From positions 1 to 64,000 of the forward strand of contig NZ_BPQJ01000019.1 in the NCBI RefSeq assembly GCF_022179185.1: a stretch of DNA of 64,000 nt. The letters are read 5' to 3'. Both the position numbers and the translations under genes were made by a program. Shown piece after piece: positions 27,453 through 34,573 of the stretch. Within the stretch, counting starts at the first letter, position 1; each line of letters begins with the position of its first letter. Under the pieces are notes generated by a model. It was not told the DNA's origin. It was given only the letters and a program-made list of their open reading frames with translations, and did not search any database. This DNA is from Methylobacterium frigidaeris. Lineage in GTDB: Bacteria > Pseudomonadota > Alphaproteobacteria > Rhizobiales > Beijerinckiaceae.

Positions 27453-28690
27453 AGACGGAACCCGAAGCGCATCGGCTGACGCTGACGCGCGGCGGCCAGG
27501 GCGGCGGGGGTAATCTTGAGCGGGTGCCGGGCATGCGCCTTGTGGCTCACGGCGAGCGCCAGCGCGCACACGCAGTCGTCGTGGAACCCGTCCGGCGCGG
27601 TGTAGCGCACCCCGGTGCGGGTGTACTCGTACTCGAAGTTCTCGAGCTCGCTGCGTATCGGGCCGGCCGGGATCACGATCTCCTGCTTCTGGATCGCGAC
27701 CGCCAAGCCCTCCATGACGCGCTGCTTCGACTCGCTCGTGAACTTGAAGCCCTCGAAGCTCGACCCGGGGCGCTTCTGCAGCAGTTCGAGGATAGGGTCG
27801 CCGACGCCGGTGGAATCGACCAGGGCGGGGACGGAGCCGGTCACTTCGCCGATGCGCTCCATGGTGGCATCCCATGGCTTCTGGAACCGCTCGAACCGGC
27901 AGACGCGGCCATCGATGTCGAGCGCGATGCCCACGGTCCAGTCGACGGACTTGGCGAGGTCCCACCCCCATGCAACCGGCGCGCCGCCGGACAGCGGGCC
28001 GACGCAGTCGCCGATGGCCTTGAGGCCGAACGGGTTGCCGCCATCGTCTGACGGCTCGGCCAGGTAGAGCTCGCGGAAGACCGCCTCAGGCAGGTCGGCC
28101 CGGGCCTGATCGATTTCAGCCTGCGAGAGGATGCCGGCCTGGATCGCGTCGTAGGCAGTAATGCGCCGATAGGACATGTCCGGGGCGCCGGCCTCGGCCT
28201 TGCGTGCCAGGGCGAAGGCCCAGTTCTTCCGGCCCTTCACGTTGCCGATGATGCGGGCCGGCCCGCGGGTCGCGGTGAGCGTCGAGCGGACTGCGTGCCA
28301 GCTCTCCTCGCGGATGCGGCTCGCCTCGTCGAGCACAGCGCTGTAGACGTCGTCGCCGTAGAGGTTGTCCGATTTTTCGGCCGACTTGAACCACATCCGC
28401 CGCGCGCCCGGCAGCTCGATCCAGCGCTCGGAATCGTGTGTCCGGATCATGTCGCGCGGCAGGCCTTCCTTCATCCGGCGATAGGCGATCTCGGCCTGGG
28501 TGTAGACCGGCGCCACCCACCAATGGCTGCGGCCTTCGCCGCCGAACATCGTCTGCTCGGCGAGCCAGATCAGGCACGGAGCTGTCTTGCCGCACTTCGT
28601 GGAGCCCTCGACGACGCCGTAGCGTTCCGGCCCGAACAGGGCCGCGCGCTGGTATTCGGCAAGCCAGGGACGCTCGTACTCGAAGTTCAC
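27449..28690 (-). CDS. Terminase large subunit
   Basis: This 413-residue packaging motor has Walker A GSTKCGKT (residues 29-36) and Walker B DDVYSAVLDEAS (113-124, catalytic Glu122). The RNase H-like nuclease domain shows WGWDLAKSVDWT (Asp244 and Asp250), LVDSTGVGDP (Asp292) and a late FHDDCVCALALA (Asp371/372), all as expected. It overlaps the small-terminase-like gene upstream and the portal gene downstream by 4 bp each. The length is typical for the shorter terminases of this phage type. Confidence 0.94.
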   Translation of the reverse strand: MNFEYERPWLAEYQRAALFGPERYGVVEGSTKCGKTAPCLIWLAEQTMFGGEGRSHWWVAPVYTQAEIAYRRMKEGLPRDMIRTHDSERWIELPGARRMWFKSAEKSDNLYGDDVYSAVLDEASRIREESWHAVRSTLTATRGPARIIGNVKGRKNWAFALARKAEAGAPDMSYRRITAYDAIQAGILSQAEIDQARADLPEAVFRELYLAEPSDDGGNPFGLKAIGDCVGPLSGGAPVAWGWDLAKSVDWTVGIALDIDGRVCRFERFQKPWDATMERIGEVTGSVPALVDSTGVGDPILELLQKRPGSSFEGFKFTSESKQRVMEGLAVAIQKQEIVIPAGPIRSELENFEYEYTRTGVRYTAPDGFHDDCVCALALAVSHKAHARHPLKITPAALAAARQRQPMRFGFRL

Positions 28691-28950
28691 GACTGTTTCG
28701 GCCGATCCAGCTTGAAGGTGAAGGCCACAGCGACCGGGTTGTCTGCGTCGCCAGTGACTTGAAGGGGTATGACCTTGCCGAGAAGGGCGCAGAACGTCTT
28801 GGGGTCTTCGTCGGCGATCTTCGCGAGATAGTCGACGCCGCCAGCCTTCTCAAAGGCACTCAGGATCGAGGCCTTCACATCAGCCGTCGTCTTATTGGGG
28901 GTGCCCTTCTTGCGACCGCCTCGACGCTCGCCGGGCTTGGCGCCGCGCAT
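28687..28950 (-). CDS. Probable small terminase subunit (short)
   Basis: This 87-residue protein is coupled by ATGA to the large terminase gene. The basic N-terminus (KPGERRGGRKKGTPNKTT) precedes a helical pair (VKASILSAFEKAGGVDYLAKIADEDPKTFCALLGKVIP). This matches the short small-subunit-like proteins (DUF5681-type start) seen before terminase genes. Its position is stronger evidence than its sequence. Confidence 0.68.
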   Translation of the reverse strand: MRGAKPGERRGGRKKGTPNKTTADVKASILSAFEKAGGVDYLAKIADEDPKTFCALLGKVIPLQVTGDADNPVAVAFTFKLDRPKQS

Positions 28951-29159
28951 TGCTACTTCTCGCTACTTTAGTAAATCGGCAAAGGTAAACCGGCCGCCTC
29001 GCCACGGTGCTGTGCACCTGCGTGGGCCGGGTCCAAGCTGCGGATCTGAAATCCGGCGGGCCCCAACCGGGGCACGTCTTGCGCGAAGGGAAGACCCCAT
29101 TCGCTGGAGCTGGATTGCCTGAGGCGCAACGTATAGCGAGCCAGGCCTGCCGGCAAGTA
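28951..29159. other. Structured gap between the NusG-like gene and terminase
   Basis: This is the largest gap in the late operon. It holds three close hairpins: GGTGC/GCACC (29006-29018), CGGAT/ATCCG (29041-29055) and GCCCC/GGGGC with a 4-nt loop (29060-29073). Next to the small-terminase start there is a direct repeat GCTACTT at 28952-28958 and 28962-28968, exactly 10 bp apart (one helical turn), and a palindrome TACT/AGTA at 28964-28973. It could be a packaging (cos/pac) recognition site, an antitermination RNA element, or a late promoter region. No protein-coding frame is convincing. Confidence 0.55.
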
Positions 29160-29909
29160 TCACGCCGCTTCGAGTTGGCGCTCCTCGCACGGAACCTGTG
29201 TAATGCGCCCGAAGATGCTGACGCCGACCGTGTAAATATCGCTCTTGGCATCATGCGACTCGACGATGCCCGGGAACGACGCGAACGGCCCGCTGATGAC
29301 CCGCACCCGGTCGCCCACCCCATAGAGCAGCGCCAGCAGCTCGTCGCCGGTGACGACGTGCGAGGTCTCGGTCAGCGGATCCCACCGCTTGTAGTCGCAG
29401 ACGTGGTCGGCGAACTCCTGCATCGGCCCGGAGGCGATAAACGGCACCGCCCGATCACCCCAGATGTCCGCGTCGAGCAGCGCCTGGCGGAACTGCTCGC
29501 GGTGGACCCAGTCGAGGCCGCCACCGGTGGCGCCGAACACCTGCCAGACGTGCCGGCACTCTTCGATCAGCCGCATATCGGACCACCCGCGTAAGCCGAC
29601 GAAGAGGACCCGGCGCATCACCGGTACCATCGCGACGCGAGGCGGGCCGCCCTCGCGTTGCTCGCGCACCTTCTCCCGGGCCTCGAACACCGGCAGGCCG
29701 GCGGCAGTGAGCGCCCGGGCGCAACGCGAGCCGCTGAGCGGGTAGGCTTCGACGGCGAGCCATTCCCGGCCCGAGGGCAGGATCACCCGCTCACGGGCCC
29801 GCAGGCGGCGCTTGATCGCCTTCTCGCGATCATGACGCGCCGCAGTCTGGGCATGCTTCACCGACTGTTGCCGACGGGCCTTGCGGCGGTTGCGCTGCTT
29901 CTTCGTCAC
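29160..29909 (-). CDS. NusG-family transcription antiterminator of the phage
   Basis: This 249-residue protein starts at GTG (29909) after a GGAGG site. Residues 1-45 are a strongly basic extension (KKQRNRRKARRQQ, KRRLRARER). The NGN-type domain follows (residues ~50-185; EAREKVREQREGG, VAMVPVMRRVLFVGLRGW). The C-terminal KOW domain is unmistakable: VGDRVRVISGPFASFPGIVE, then YTVGVSIFGRITQV, nearly the same pattern as cellular NusG. NusG paralogues (RfaH-like) modify RNA polymerase for long operons. It occupies the place just upstream of terminase where lambda has Q, so it is likely the late-gene antiterminator. The basic extension is not in host NusG. Confidence 0.85.
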   Translation of the reverse strand: MTKKQRNRRKARRQQSVKHAQTAARHDREKAIKRRLRARERVILPSGREWLAVEAYPLSGSRCARALTAAGLPVFEAREKVREQREGGPPRVAMVPVMRRVLFVGLRGWSDMRLIEECRHVWQVFGATGGGLDWVHREQFRQALLDADIWGDRAVPFIASGPMQEFADHVCDYKRWDPLTETSHVVTGDELLALLYGVGDRVRVISGPFASFPGIVESHDAKSDIYTVGVSIFGRITQVPCEERQLEAA

Positions 29910-29962
29910 GGTACGCCTCCACGCTGCAGGGTGAGACCGGCGCCGAAGCGCCGGGTCAGGTG

Positions 29963-30406
29963 TCACGCCGCTTGGCCGACCAGCTTCGGCTTGGCGCGCG
30001 CCTCGATGCCCTTCCGGCCCAACCCCGAGTTCTTGGCGAGCTCGCTCCGCTGCGCCGCGTAATTCGCCGCGACCATCGGGTAGTCCCGCGGCAGGCCCCA
30101 CTTCTCGCGGTACTGCTCCGGGGTGAGTCCGCGCCCCGCCAGGTGCCGCTTCAGGGTCCGGTACGGCTTGCCGTCCTCGAGGCTGATGATGTGGTCGGGG
30201 GTGACGGTCTTGCGGATCGGGACCGGGGGCTCGAGCTTCACCGGCTCCGGTGCGGCCGGCGCGCCGAGGCCCGCCAGGGCGCCGTGCACCGAGGCGATCA
30301 GGCCGGGCAGGTCGGCGGCCGGCACCGAGTTGTGAGCGACGTAGGCCGAGACGATCGAACCGGCGAGGGCGACGAAATCGAGGGGGTTGGCGTCGTGGTC
30401 GGACAT
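29963..30406 (-). CDS. MucR/Ros-family regulator without zinc cysteines
   Basis: This 147-residue protein has a strong AGGAGA ribosome site. The C-terminal half has the MucR signature: ISLEDGKPYRTLKRHLAGRGLTPEQYREKWGLP split as usual, then YPMVAANYAAQRSELAKNSGLGRK. The Ros-type zinc finger normally uses CxxC...HxxxH; here the finger region has Ser in place of Cys and no cysteine anywhere, so it belongs to the metal-free type known in some Mesorhizobium homologues. Phage-borne MucR could regulate the late genes downstream or host genes. Confidence 0.84.
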   Translation of the reverse strand: MSDHDANPLDFVALAGSIVSAYVAHNSVPAADLPGLIASVHGALAGLGAPAAPEPVKLEPPVPIRKTVTPDHIISLEDGKPYRTLKRHLAGRGLTPEQYREKWGLPRDYPMVAANYAAQRSELAKNSGLGRKGIEARAKPKLVGQAA

Positions 30407-30479
30407 GGGTTTCTCCTGATTGGTTGGACCCTCCCACCTCGGCGAGGGAGGGTAGCCCGCGGTGGCGGGATTCGGGGGG

Positions 30480-31175
30480 TCAGGCGGCCTCGTTCGGCAC
30501 GCCGGCCTTCGACAGGATGCGGCGGTCCAGCTTCAGACCGCCCCTGCCGCCTTCGGTGACCCGGGCGAGTTCCTGTTCCGAGACCGCGCTGCGCGGGAAG
30601 CGCATGCTGCGAGCAAGATCGGCCGCCAGCTGCGCGACCTTGGCGCGATCTGTCTCGGTCGGCTCCGGCAGGATCTCAGCGTTGAGGACCCGCAGCAGGC
30701 GGGCTCGCTCGTCGACCTGTTTGGCGATGAGGGCGCGGACCTCGCTCGCCAACTCGGCCGGCGTCGGCGCAAAGGTGCCTCCGCCCGCCGACCCGTCGAG
30801 GAAGCGCCGGCAGGTCACGGCAACGGCCCAGGCCGGCAACGGCGCCAGCACGGAGCGGTAGAGGCCGAGAGCGATCCTCTGGCTGTCCTCGCCAGTGGCG
30901 GGAGCGGCCATGACCTGCATGAGACTGCCGATCATCCGGTCGACCTCGGCGGGGCCGGCCGGCGCCAGCCAGCCCTCGACCAGGGCGAGACGATCCTGCA
31001 TCATCGACCGGGCCTCAGCCGACGGCGCGGCGGCGGCCGAGATCGCCATGCGCCGGAAGTTGGACGAGTTCGCCTCGAGGGCGTTCCCGAACCGGCCCAC
31101 CATGGCCTCCAGCCCCGGGCTCGCCGGCGTCGGGAGAACCGTCCTCGAACTCGAAACCGCCCTGGTGCTGCTCAT
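30480..31175 (-). CDS. Phage early protein next to the replication-type gene
   Basis: This 231-residue protein starts at ATG 31175, which has a good GAGGA site although it overlaps the previous gene by 161 bp; ATG 31103 is an alternative with less overlap. It is helical, with LYRSVLAPLPAWAVAVTCRRFLDG and FAPTPAELASEVRALIAKQVDE, a pattern reminiscent of lambda P-like helicase-loader proteins (planned prey of DnaB), then a basic C-terminus. The replication role is suggested by position after an O-like protein, not proved. Confidence 0.65.
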   Translation of the reverse strand: MSSTRAVSSSRTVLPTPASPGLEAMVGRFGNALEANSSNFRRMAISAAAAPSAEARSMMQDRLALVEGWLAPAGPAEVDRMIGSLMQVMAAPATGEDSQRIALGLYRSVLAPLPAWAVAVTCRRFLDGSAGGGTFAPTPAELASEVRALIAKQVDERARLLRVLNAEILPEPTETDRAKVAQLAADLARSMRFPRSAVSEQELARVTEGGRGGLKLDRRILSKAGVPNEAA

Positions 31176-31857
31176 CGCTCTTCCTCGTCAGGGTTTCGTG
31201 AGCCTGGCGCGCGGTCTGCGCCCAGAAATCACGGGTGGTGGCAGGGGGCTGGCGCCGGCGCCCCGGGCCGGGCGGCGGCCTATCAGGCTGTCGGCGACCG
31301 ATCTCGCGAAGCCGATTCCGCAGCGTGGCGGGCCAGTCGGTTTTCGTGCCCCGGACACCGGGAACGGCTCGCCAGAAGTCGCAGAACTCGGCCAGGACCT
31401 CATCGGCAGCATGGCCCTCGTAGCCCCACTCGGCGACGACCTGCCGGGCCTTGGGGCTCTCGGCGAAGTCGTCCGGCAGGCGGCAGCCTCTCGACCGGGC
31501 CCCCTTGGGGGCAGAGGGAGCGTTAGCTCCCGAGGGGGAATCCTGGGGGGGTAGTTTAGGGGGGTGTGGGGGGACCTTGGGGGGGGCGACGTCGACCGTC
31601 TGAATTTCAGTCGTTTCAGTCGCTTTAAGACGCTTTTCAGTCGTTTCAGTCGCTTCAAGGCGCCTTTCAGTCGCCTCCTGATCCCGCTGCGCCTTCAGCC
31701 GCTCCTTGTTCTTCTCATAGTAGCGCTGGTTGCGCGCGGCCTTGCCCGTGGCGGGAGCGACACCTTGGGCGAGCTCGATCCGTTCAACCGCAGCGACGAG
31801 GGCATCACCACTCAGCCCGGCGGCAATCAGCTCACGAATCACGGCGGCGATGCTCAT
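31015..31857 (-). CDS. Replication-initiator-like phage protein
   Basis: This 280-residue protein starts at ATG 31857, overlapping the previous stop (ATGA). The N-terminal part is helical (AVIRELIAAGLSGDALVAAVERI), with a basic QRYYEKNKERLKAQRDQ motif and a repetitive linker of TETTEKRLKAT units encoded by direct repeats (31600-31670). Residues ~150-220 hold the domain seen in phage replication proteins: LPDDFAESPKARQVVAEWGYEG, EFCDFWRAVPGVRGTKTDWPATLRNRLRE. This KxDWxATxRN pattern is shared with O-like/DnaT-like proteins. The last ~50 residues overlap the next gene and may be a frame-constrained tail. Confidence 0.72.
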   Translation of the reverse strand: MSIAAVIRELIAAGLSGDALVAAVERIELAQGVAPATGKAARNQRYYEKNKERLKAQRDQEATERRLEATETTEKRLKATETTEIQTVDVAPPKVPPHPPKLPPQDSPSGANAPSAPKGARSRGCRLPDDFAESPKARQVVAEWGYEGHAADEVLAEFCDFWRAVPGVRGTKTDWPATLRNRLREIGRRQPDRPPPGPGRRRQPPATTRDFWAQTARQAHETLTRKSDEQHQGGFEFEDGSPDAGEPGAGGHGGPVRERPRGELVQLPAHGDLGRRRAVG

Positions 31858-32117
31858 ACCGGCCCCTGCCCACGCGCGACCCTGGCCTGAGCCGCGGTCC
31901 TGCAATCCGCATCGCTGCACGCCCAGACGGCCTCGGCGCGGTTGTGCGCCCAGCCAGGCGGCTTGAACCCGAAGCTCGCCCCGAACACGCCGCAGATCGC
32001 GCAGGTATGCTCTTCGTGCCGACTAATCTCCTCAAGCCGCGTGCTCTCGCGCTCCTGCCGCGCGAAGACCTGATGCGGCATGTGCGTGAGCTTGGGGCGG
32101 CGGAAGGCGACCGACAT
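31854..32117 (-). CDS. Small zinc-finger-like phage protein
   Basis: This 87-residue protein starts at 32117 and overlaps the next gene by ATGA. The cysteine pattern HTCAICGVFGASFG ... WACSDADCRTAAQ (CxxC and CxxxxC) could bind a metal ion. It is encoded between two other small early genes. No function is assigned. Confidence 0.62.
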   Translation of the reverse strand: MSVAFRRPKLTHMPHQVFARQERESTRLEEISRHEEHTCAICGVFGASFGFKPPGWAHNRAEAVWACSDADCRTAAQARVARGQGPV

Positions 32118-32122
32118 CAACG

Positions 32123-32392
32123 TCAGCTCTGCGCCGCGACGTAGGTCTGGGCGTCGCTGGATCCGAACAGGCCGTCGCCAGCAGGCACGACCAGGCCGAG
32201 GGCGATAGCCTCCCGGGCGCTCACCGGGCCGCAGCTCTCGCCTGATGGCTCGAACCACCAGAGCCGAACGTCGTCGGTTTCCCCGATCGCCCGCGGCCGG
32301 AATTGGCAATGTAGGCGCTGACCGCCCCGGCAGATCTCGGCAACGCGCAGGACGCGCTTGGGTGGCGGCTTGGGCCTCTTCTCCTTGGTCAC
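32123..32392 (-). CDS. Small phage early protein
   Basis: This 89-residue protein begins at a GTG overlapping the LexA-like gene's stop. The basic Pro-rich N-terminus (MTKEKRPKPPPKRV) is followed by strands RLHCQFRPRAI and DVRLWWFEPSGES and a short helix. The family is not recognised; the chain of coupled small genes supports it being real. Confidence 0.58.
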   Translation of the reverse strand: MTKEKRPKPPPKRVLRVAEICRGGQRLHCQFRPRAIGETDDVRLWWFEPSGESCGPVSAREAIALGLVVPAGDGLFGSSDAQTYVAAQS

Positions 32393-32748
32393 GGGCGATC
32401 TCCATGGGCATCGAGCACTGCGCTCAGGAAGGCATTGGGAGAGGTGCCGGCCCGATCGGAGAGGTTGCGGATACGGGCCTGCGTCAGCGCGGACAGAGCG
32501 AGCCCGGCCGGAGCTGCGAGAAGCTCGATGCCGCGAGATCGGCTGGAGAGCCGACGGATGTGGCCGCGCTCCACGAGAGCGTCGAGCATCCGGCCGATGC
32601 CGGACTTGCTGCGCAGCCCGACGCCCACTCGCATCTCGTCGTAGCTCGGCGGCACGCCGTCCCTCGCGGCGGCATACCGCTCGATGAAGGTCAGTAGCTG
32701 ACGCTGCTTGGGCGTCAGGCCGACGCGCTCACAAGGGCCCTTCGTCAT
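32389..32748 (-). CDS. LexA-type winged-helix DNA-binding protein without peptidase domain
   Basis: This 119-residue protein has the N-terminal LexA DNA-binding pattern: LTPKQRQLLTFIERYAAARDGVPPSYDEMR, GLRSKSGIGRMLDALVERGHIRR and SSRSRGIELL. It stops without the S24 peptidase domain, so it cannot be inactivated by RecA like true LexA. It might act as a constitutive regulator, or bind SOS boxes competitively. It is coupled to genes on both sides. Confidence 0.8.
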   Translation of the reverse strand: MTKGPCERVGLTPKQRQLLTFIERYAAARDGVPPSYDEMRVGVGLRSKSGIGRMLDALVERGHIRRLSSRSRGIELLAAPAGLALSALTQARIRNLSDRAGTSPNAFLSAVLDAHGDRP

Positions 32749-33113
32749 CGCCCGACTCCATCAGCCAGACGCCGAACACGGCCAGCGAGTGCCCCCACCT
32801 CAAGATTGCTCGGCCCACCACCCCGCGCAGCCATGCGGGCAAGGCGTTCCGCCAGCGCATCAAAGTCCGCCGCGATGGCAGAAAGCTCATGGGCCCGATC
32901 CTCCGTGCGCTGCGCCTTGGCAGCGCGAATGGCCTCAAGCTCCCGCGCATCAACGCGACGAGCCTTGCCGTACCAAATGTCGAATGCGCGCCAGTAGGAG
33001 AGCCCGGCGGCACGAGCGGCGCGCTCGATCTGCCGCTTCACCCGGTCCCCAGCCGCGACCGGCTCCGCCAGTTCCCGCAGGCCGGCGGAAGCCTCCATGG
33101 CGAAGGTCGTCAT
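32745..33113 (-). CDS. Small helical phage early protein
   Basis: This 122-residue protein is started at ATG 33113, which has a GGGAGG ribosome site 5 bp upstream and overlaps the previous stop by ATGA; the longer frame from 33140 is less likely. It has RVKRQIERAARAAGLSYWRAFDIWYGKARRVDARELEAI, a helix-turn-helix-looking segment, then an Ala/Arg-rich helix. It may bind DNA. The family is not recognised. Confidence 0.65.
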   Translation of the reverse strand: MTTFAMEASAGLRELAEPVAAGDRVKRQIERAARAAGLSYWRAFDIWYGKARRVDARELEAIRAAKAQRTEDRAHELSAIAADFDALAERLARMAARGGGPSNLEVGALAGRVRRLADGVGR

Positions 33114-33607
33114 GCGACCCTCCCAAGACTTTTGGGACATCTCCCAACGCTCCTGTGATCATCTGAGATCACTGAGGAGCCGGGAGACACACCATGAGCA
33201 GGATTGGAGGACTTGCGGGGGCCCGGGGTGATCAGCGCAAGGGCTCGCTTCAAGAGCTCGCTGCGCGGTGGGGATGTGTTCGGTTGATCGACAACGTGAA
33301 CCGTCGCGAGCGCCTTGCCGGGCACTTTGACGGGTGGGATGATCTGCACGGTCTCGCCGCGTTCCAGCGCGGCGAGCACCAGCAGGATCGTATCTTCATG
33401 GAGCGCGAGGCGTTCGCACGCCTCCTGCAGAGCAACGAGGTTGCCGAGAGCGACGTGGAACTGCCGAGCATCGTGCAGCGTCCACGCTGCCGCCGGGCCC
33501 ATCATGGCGACGAGGTTCTGCGCGGCCGCATCACGCTCTTCGAGCACGGGCCGCACGATTTCGAGCGCGTAAGCGCATTGCGTGAAATTGAACGGCTGCC
33601 CCTTCAT
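33110..33607 (-). CDS. Phage early protein, unassigned
   Basis: This 165-residue protein has a helical N-terminal half (YALEIVRPVLEERDAAAQNLVAMMG, QFHVALGNLVALQEACERLALHEDTILLVLAALERGE) and a polar, probably loose C-terminal half. It is flanked by ATGA overlaps on both sides, which supports this strand over the competing plus-strand frame. Function unknown. Confidence 0.62.
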   Translation of the reverse strand: MKGQPFNFTQCAYALEIVRPVLEERDAAAQNLVAMMGPAAAWTLHDARQFHVALGNLVALQEACERLALHEDTILLVLAALERGETVQIIPPVKVPGKALATVHVVDQPNTSPPRSELLKRALALITPGPRKSSNPAHGVSPGSSVISDDHRSVGRCPKSLGRVA

Positions 33608-33708
33608 CGGGACACCCGAAACAGCGTCACCCAGCCGTCGGACAGGCAGACCTGACAGCGGCCGTCGTCCCGGAGGCGATAGCGGATCTTGCGGCTCTGC
33701 TCCCTCAT
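33604..33708 (-). CDS. Thirty-four-residue CxxC protein, first gene of the leftward operon
   Basis: This 34-residue protein has a GGAG ribosome site 6 bp before ATG 33708 and an ATGA overlap with the next gene. It is basic and holds one CxxC (GRCQVCLSDGW). It is the first recognisable gene of the leftward chain, so it may be a leader peptide or a small DNA- or metal-binding protein. Coupling and ribosome site are the reasons to believe it. Confidence 0.5.
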   Translation of the reverse strand: MREQSRKIRYRLRDDGRCQVCLSDGWVTLFRVSR

Positions 33709-33731
33709 CGGCGTCTCCAGCGGTGGAAAAG

Positions 33732-33883
33732 GTGCGCCCGGCCCCCGGACGGGGGCGAAACGGGTTCGGGCGCGCACGTCGGAGGGCCCGACGTGAGGGG
33801 TGGGGGCCGCGCCTACGCGCGGGCTCCGATCGGAAGACGATGTGCAGTCACCGGGCGGCGGACAGGTCGCGCGCGCCGCCCGG
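33732..33883. other. Cluster of GC-rich hairpins in the gap upstream of the leftward operon
   Basis: The 216-bp gap 33709-33924 has no convincing gene but several inverted repeats: GTGCG(C)CCG near 33732 against 33767-33777 with an internal GCCCCC/GGGGGC hairpin (33741-33756); CGTCGG/CCGACG (33777-33793); and a perfect 10-bp CCGGGCGGCG/CGCCGCCCGG (33851-33883). No U-run follows any of them. They may be a structured leader, an early antitermination site or a replication-related structure. Confidence 0.5.
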
Positions 33884-33924
33884 CGCCGCTACCATGGGGC
33901 TGTCGAGACACCATGGAGATCGTG

Positions 33925-34407
33925 ATGAGCATGCTAGAAGCGATGTCTCCGCCCGAAGCTGTGAATGCAGCAAGGCACTCGGAGATTACCAGCTTCTTTG
34001 TCGGGTTTTCGGTCGACAATAGGGGGTTGCTTCTGTTGTTGCTCATCAACGGACGCGAACGGCGACCGTGTTTCTTTGCAACTCCAATCGTAAGCGCGTT
34101 GTGTGAGGACATCGAGCAAACAGCCCACTTGCGTGGCTGGACGATCGCGTACCCTACTGAAGACATACAGCCGATCGACGCCGATTGGGACGACTCGCAG
34201 AACATGAAAGTCGTGACTGGATGCAGGCTGTTCTCATTCAGCGACGCACTCATTATTGCTCTCCAATTGGAGGGCAAAGAGATTGCTGTTCATCGCTGGA
34301 GAGGGGAGCACGCGCGAGGATTTGCTGAGGGTGTCCTTCACGAAATTGACAGTGGGCGTTTTCGAGATGCGCACAGCGAGACACCTCCGACGTCTTCTCG
34401 CCATTGA
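33925..34407 (+). CDS. Unknown protein, probable cargo gene
   Basis: This 160-residue protein is on the plus strand among leftward early genes. ATG 33925 is chosen for its GGAG at 6 bp; ATG 33913 is an alternative. The sequence is visibly less GC-rich than its neighbours and has SEITSFFVGFSVDNRGLLLLLLINGRE, ALCEDIEQTAHLRGW, DADWDDSQNMKVV and FSDALIIALQLEGKEIAVHRWRGEHARGF. No signal peptide is seen and the family is not recognised. Its 3' end overlaps a leftward gene by 155 bp, as if inserted there. Defence or superinfection functions are common for such genes, but there is no direct evidence. Confidence 0.65.
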   Translation: MSMLEAMSPPEAVNAARHSEITSFFVGFSVDNRGLLLLLLINGRERRPCFFATPIVSALCEDIEQTAHLRGWTIAYPTEDIQPIDADWDDSQNMKVVTGCRLFSFSDALIIALQLEGKEIAVHRWRGEHARGFAEGVLHEIDSGRFRDAHSETPPTSSRH

Positions 34408-34573
34408 GGCGGGGCACCCCGAAGCCGAGGAAGCGGGAGGGGAGCGGGGTGCGGTCTGTGGAGCGCACCTCCTTTGACAGCGTAGCGGAGACCTGCCGCG
34501 CCTCAGCATTACGGAGAGCGTCGATCCGCCCACCGATCCGCCGATCCAGCCAGGAGAGGAGGAGCCGGATCAT
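34253..34573 (-). CDS. Leftward early gene overlapped by the cargo gene
   Basis: This 106-residue frame starts with an ATGA overlap after the 91-residue gene. Residues 1-60 look natural (MIRLLLSWLDRRIGGRIDALRNAEARQVSA), while the last ~50 residues lie opposite the cargo gene and look like frame noise. It may be a gene whose 3' end was replaced by the insertion. N-terminal membrane association is possible. Confidence 0.42.
   Translation of the reverse strand: MIRLLLSWLDRRIGGRIDALRNAEARQVSATLSKEVRSTDRTPLPSRFLGFGVPRLNGEKTSEVSRCAHLENAHCQFREGHPQQILARAPLSSDEQQSLCPPIGEQ

Noticed and set aside
29036..29060. tRNA-like anticodon arm around CGGATCTGAAATCCG
   Set aside because: No matching acceptor stem, D-arm or T-loop is present, so it is treated as a simple hairpin.
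33194..33655. Plus-strand 153-codon frame
   Set aside because: The minus-strand frame has ATGA coupling on both sides and more natural sequence.
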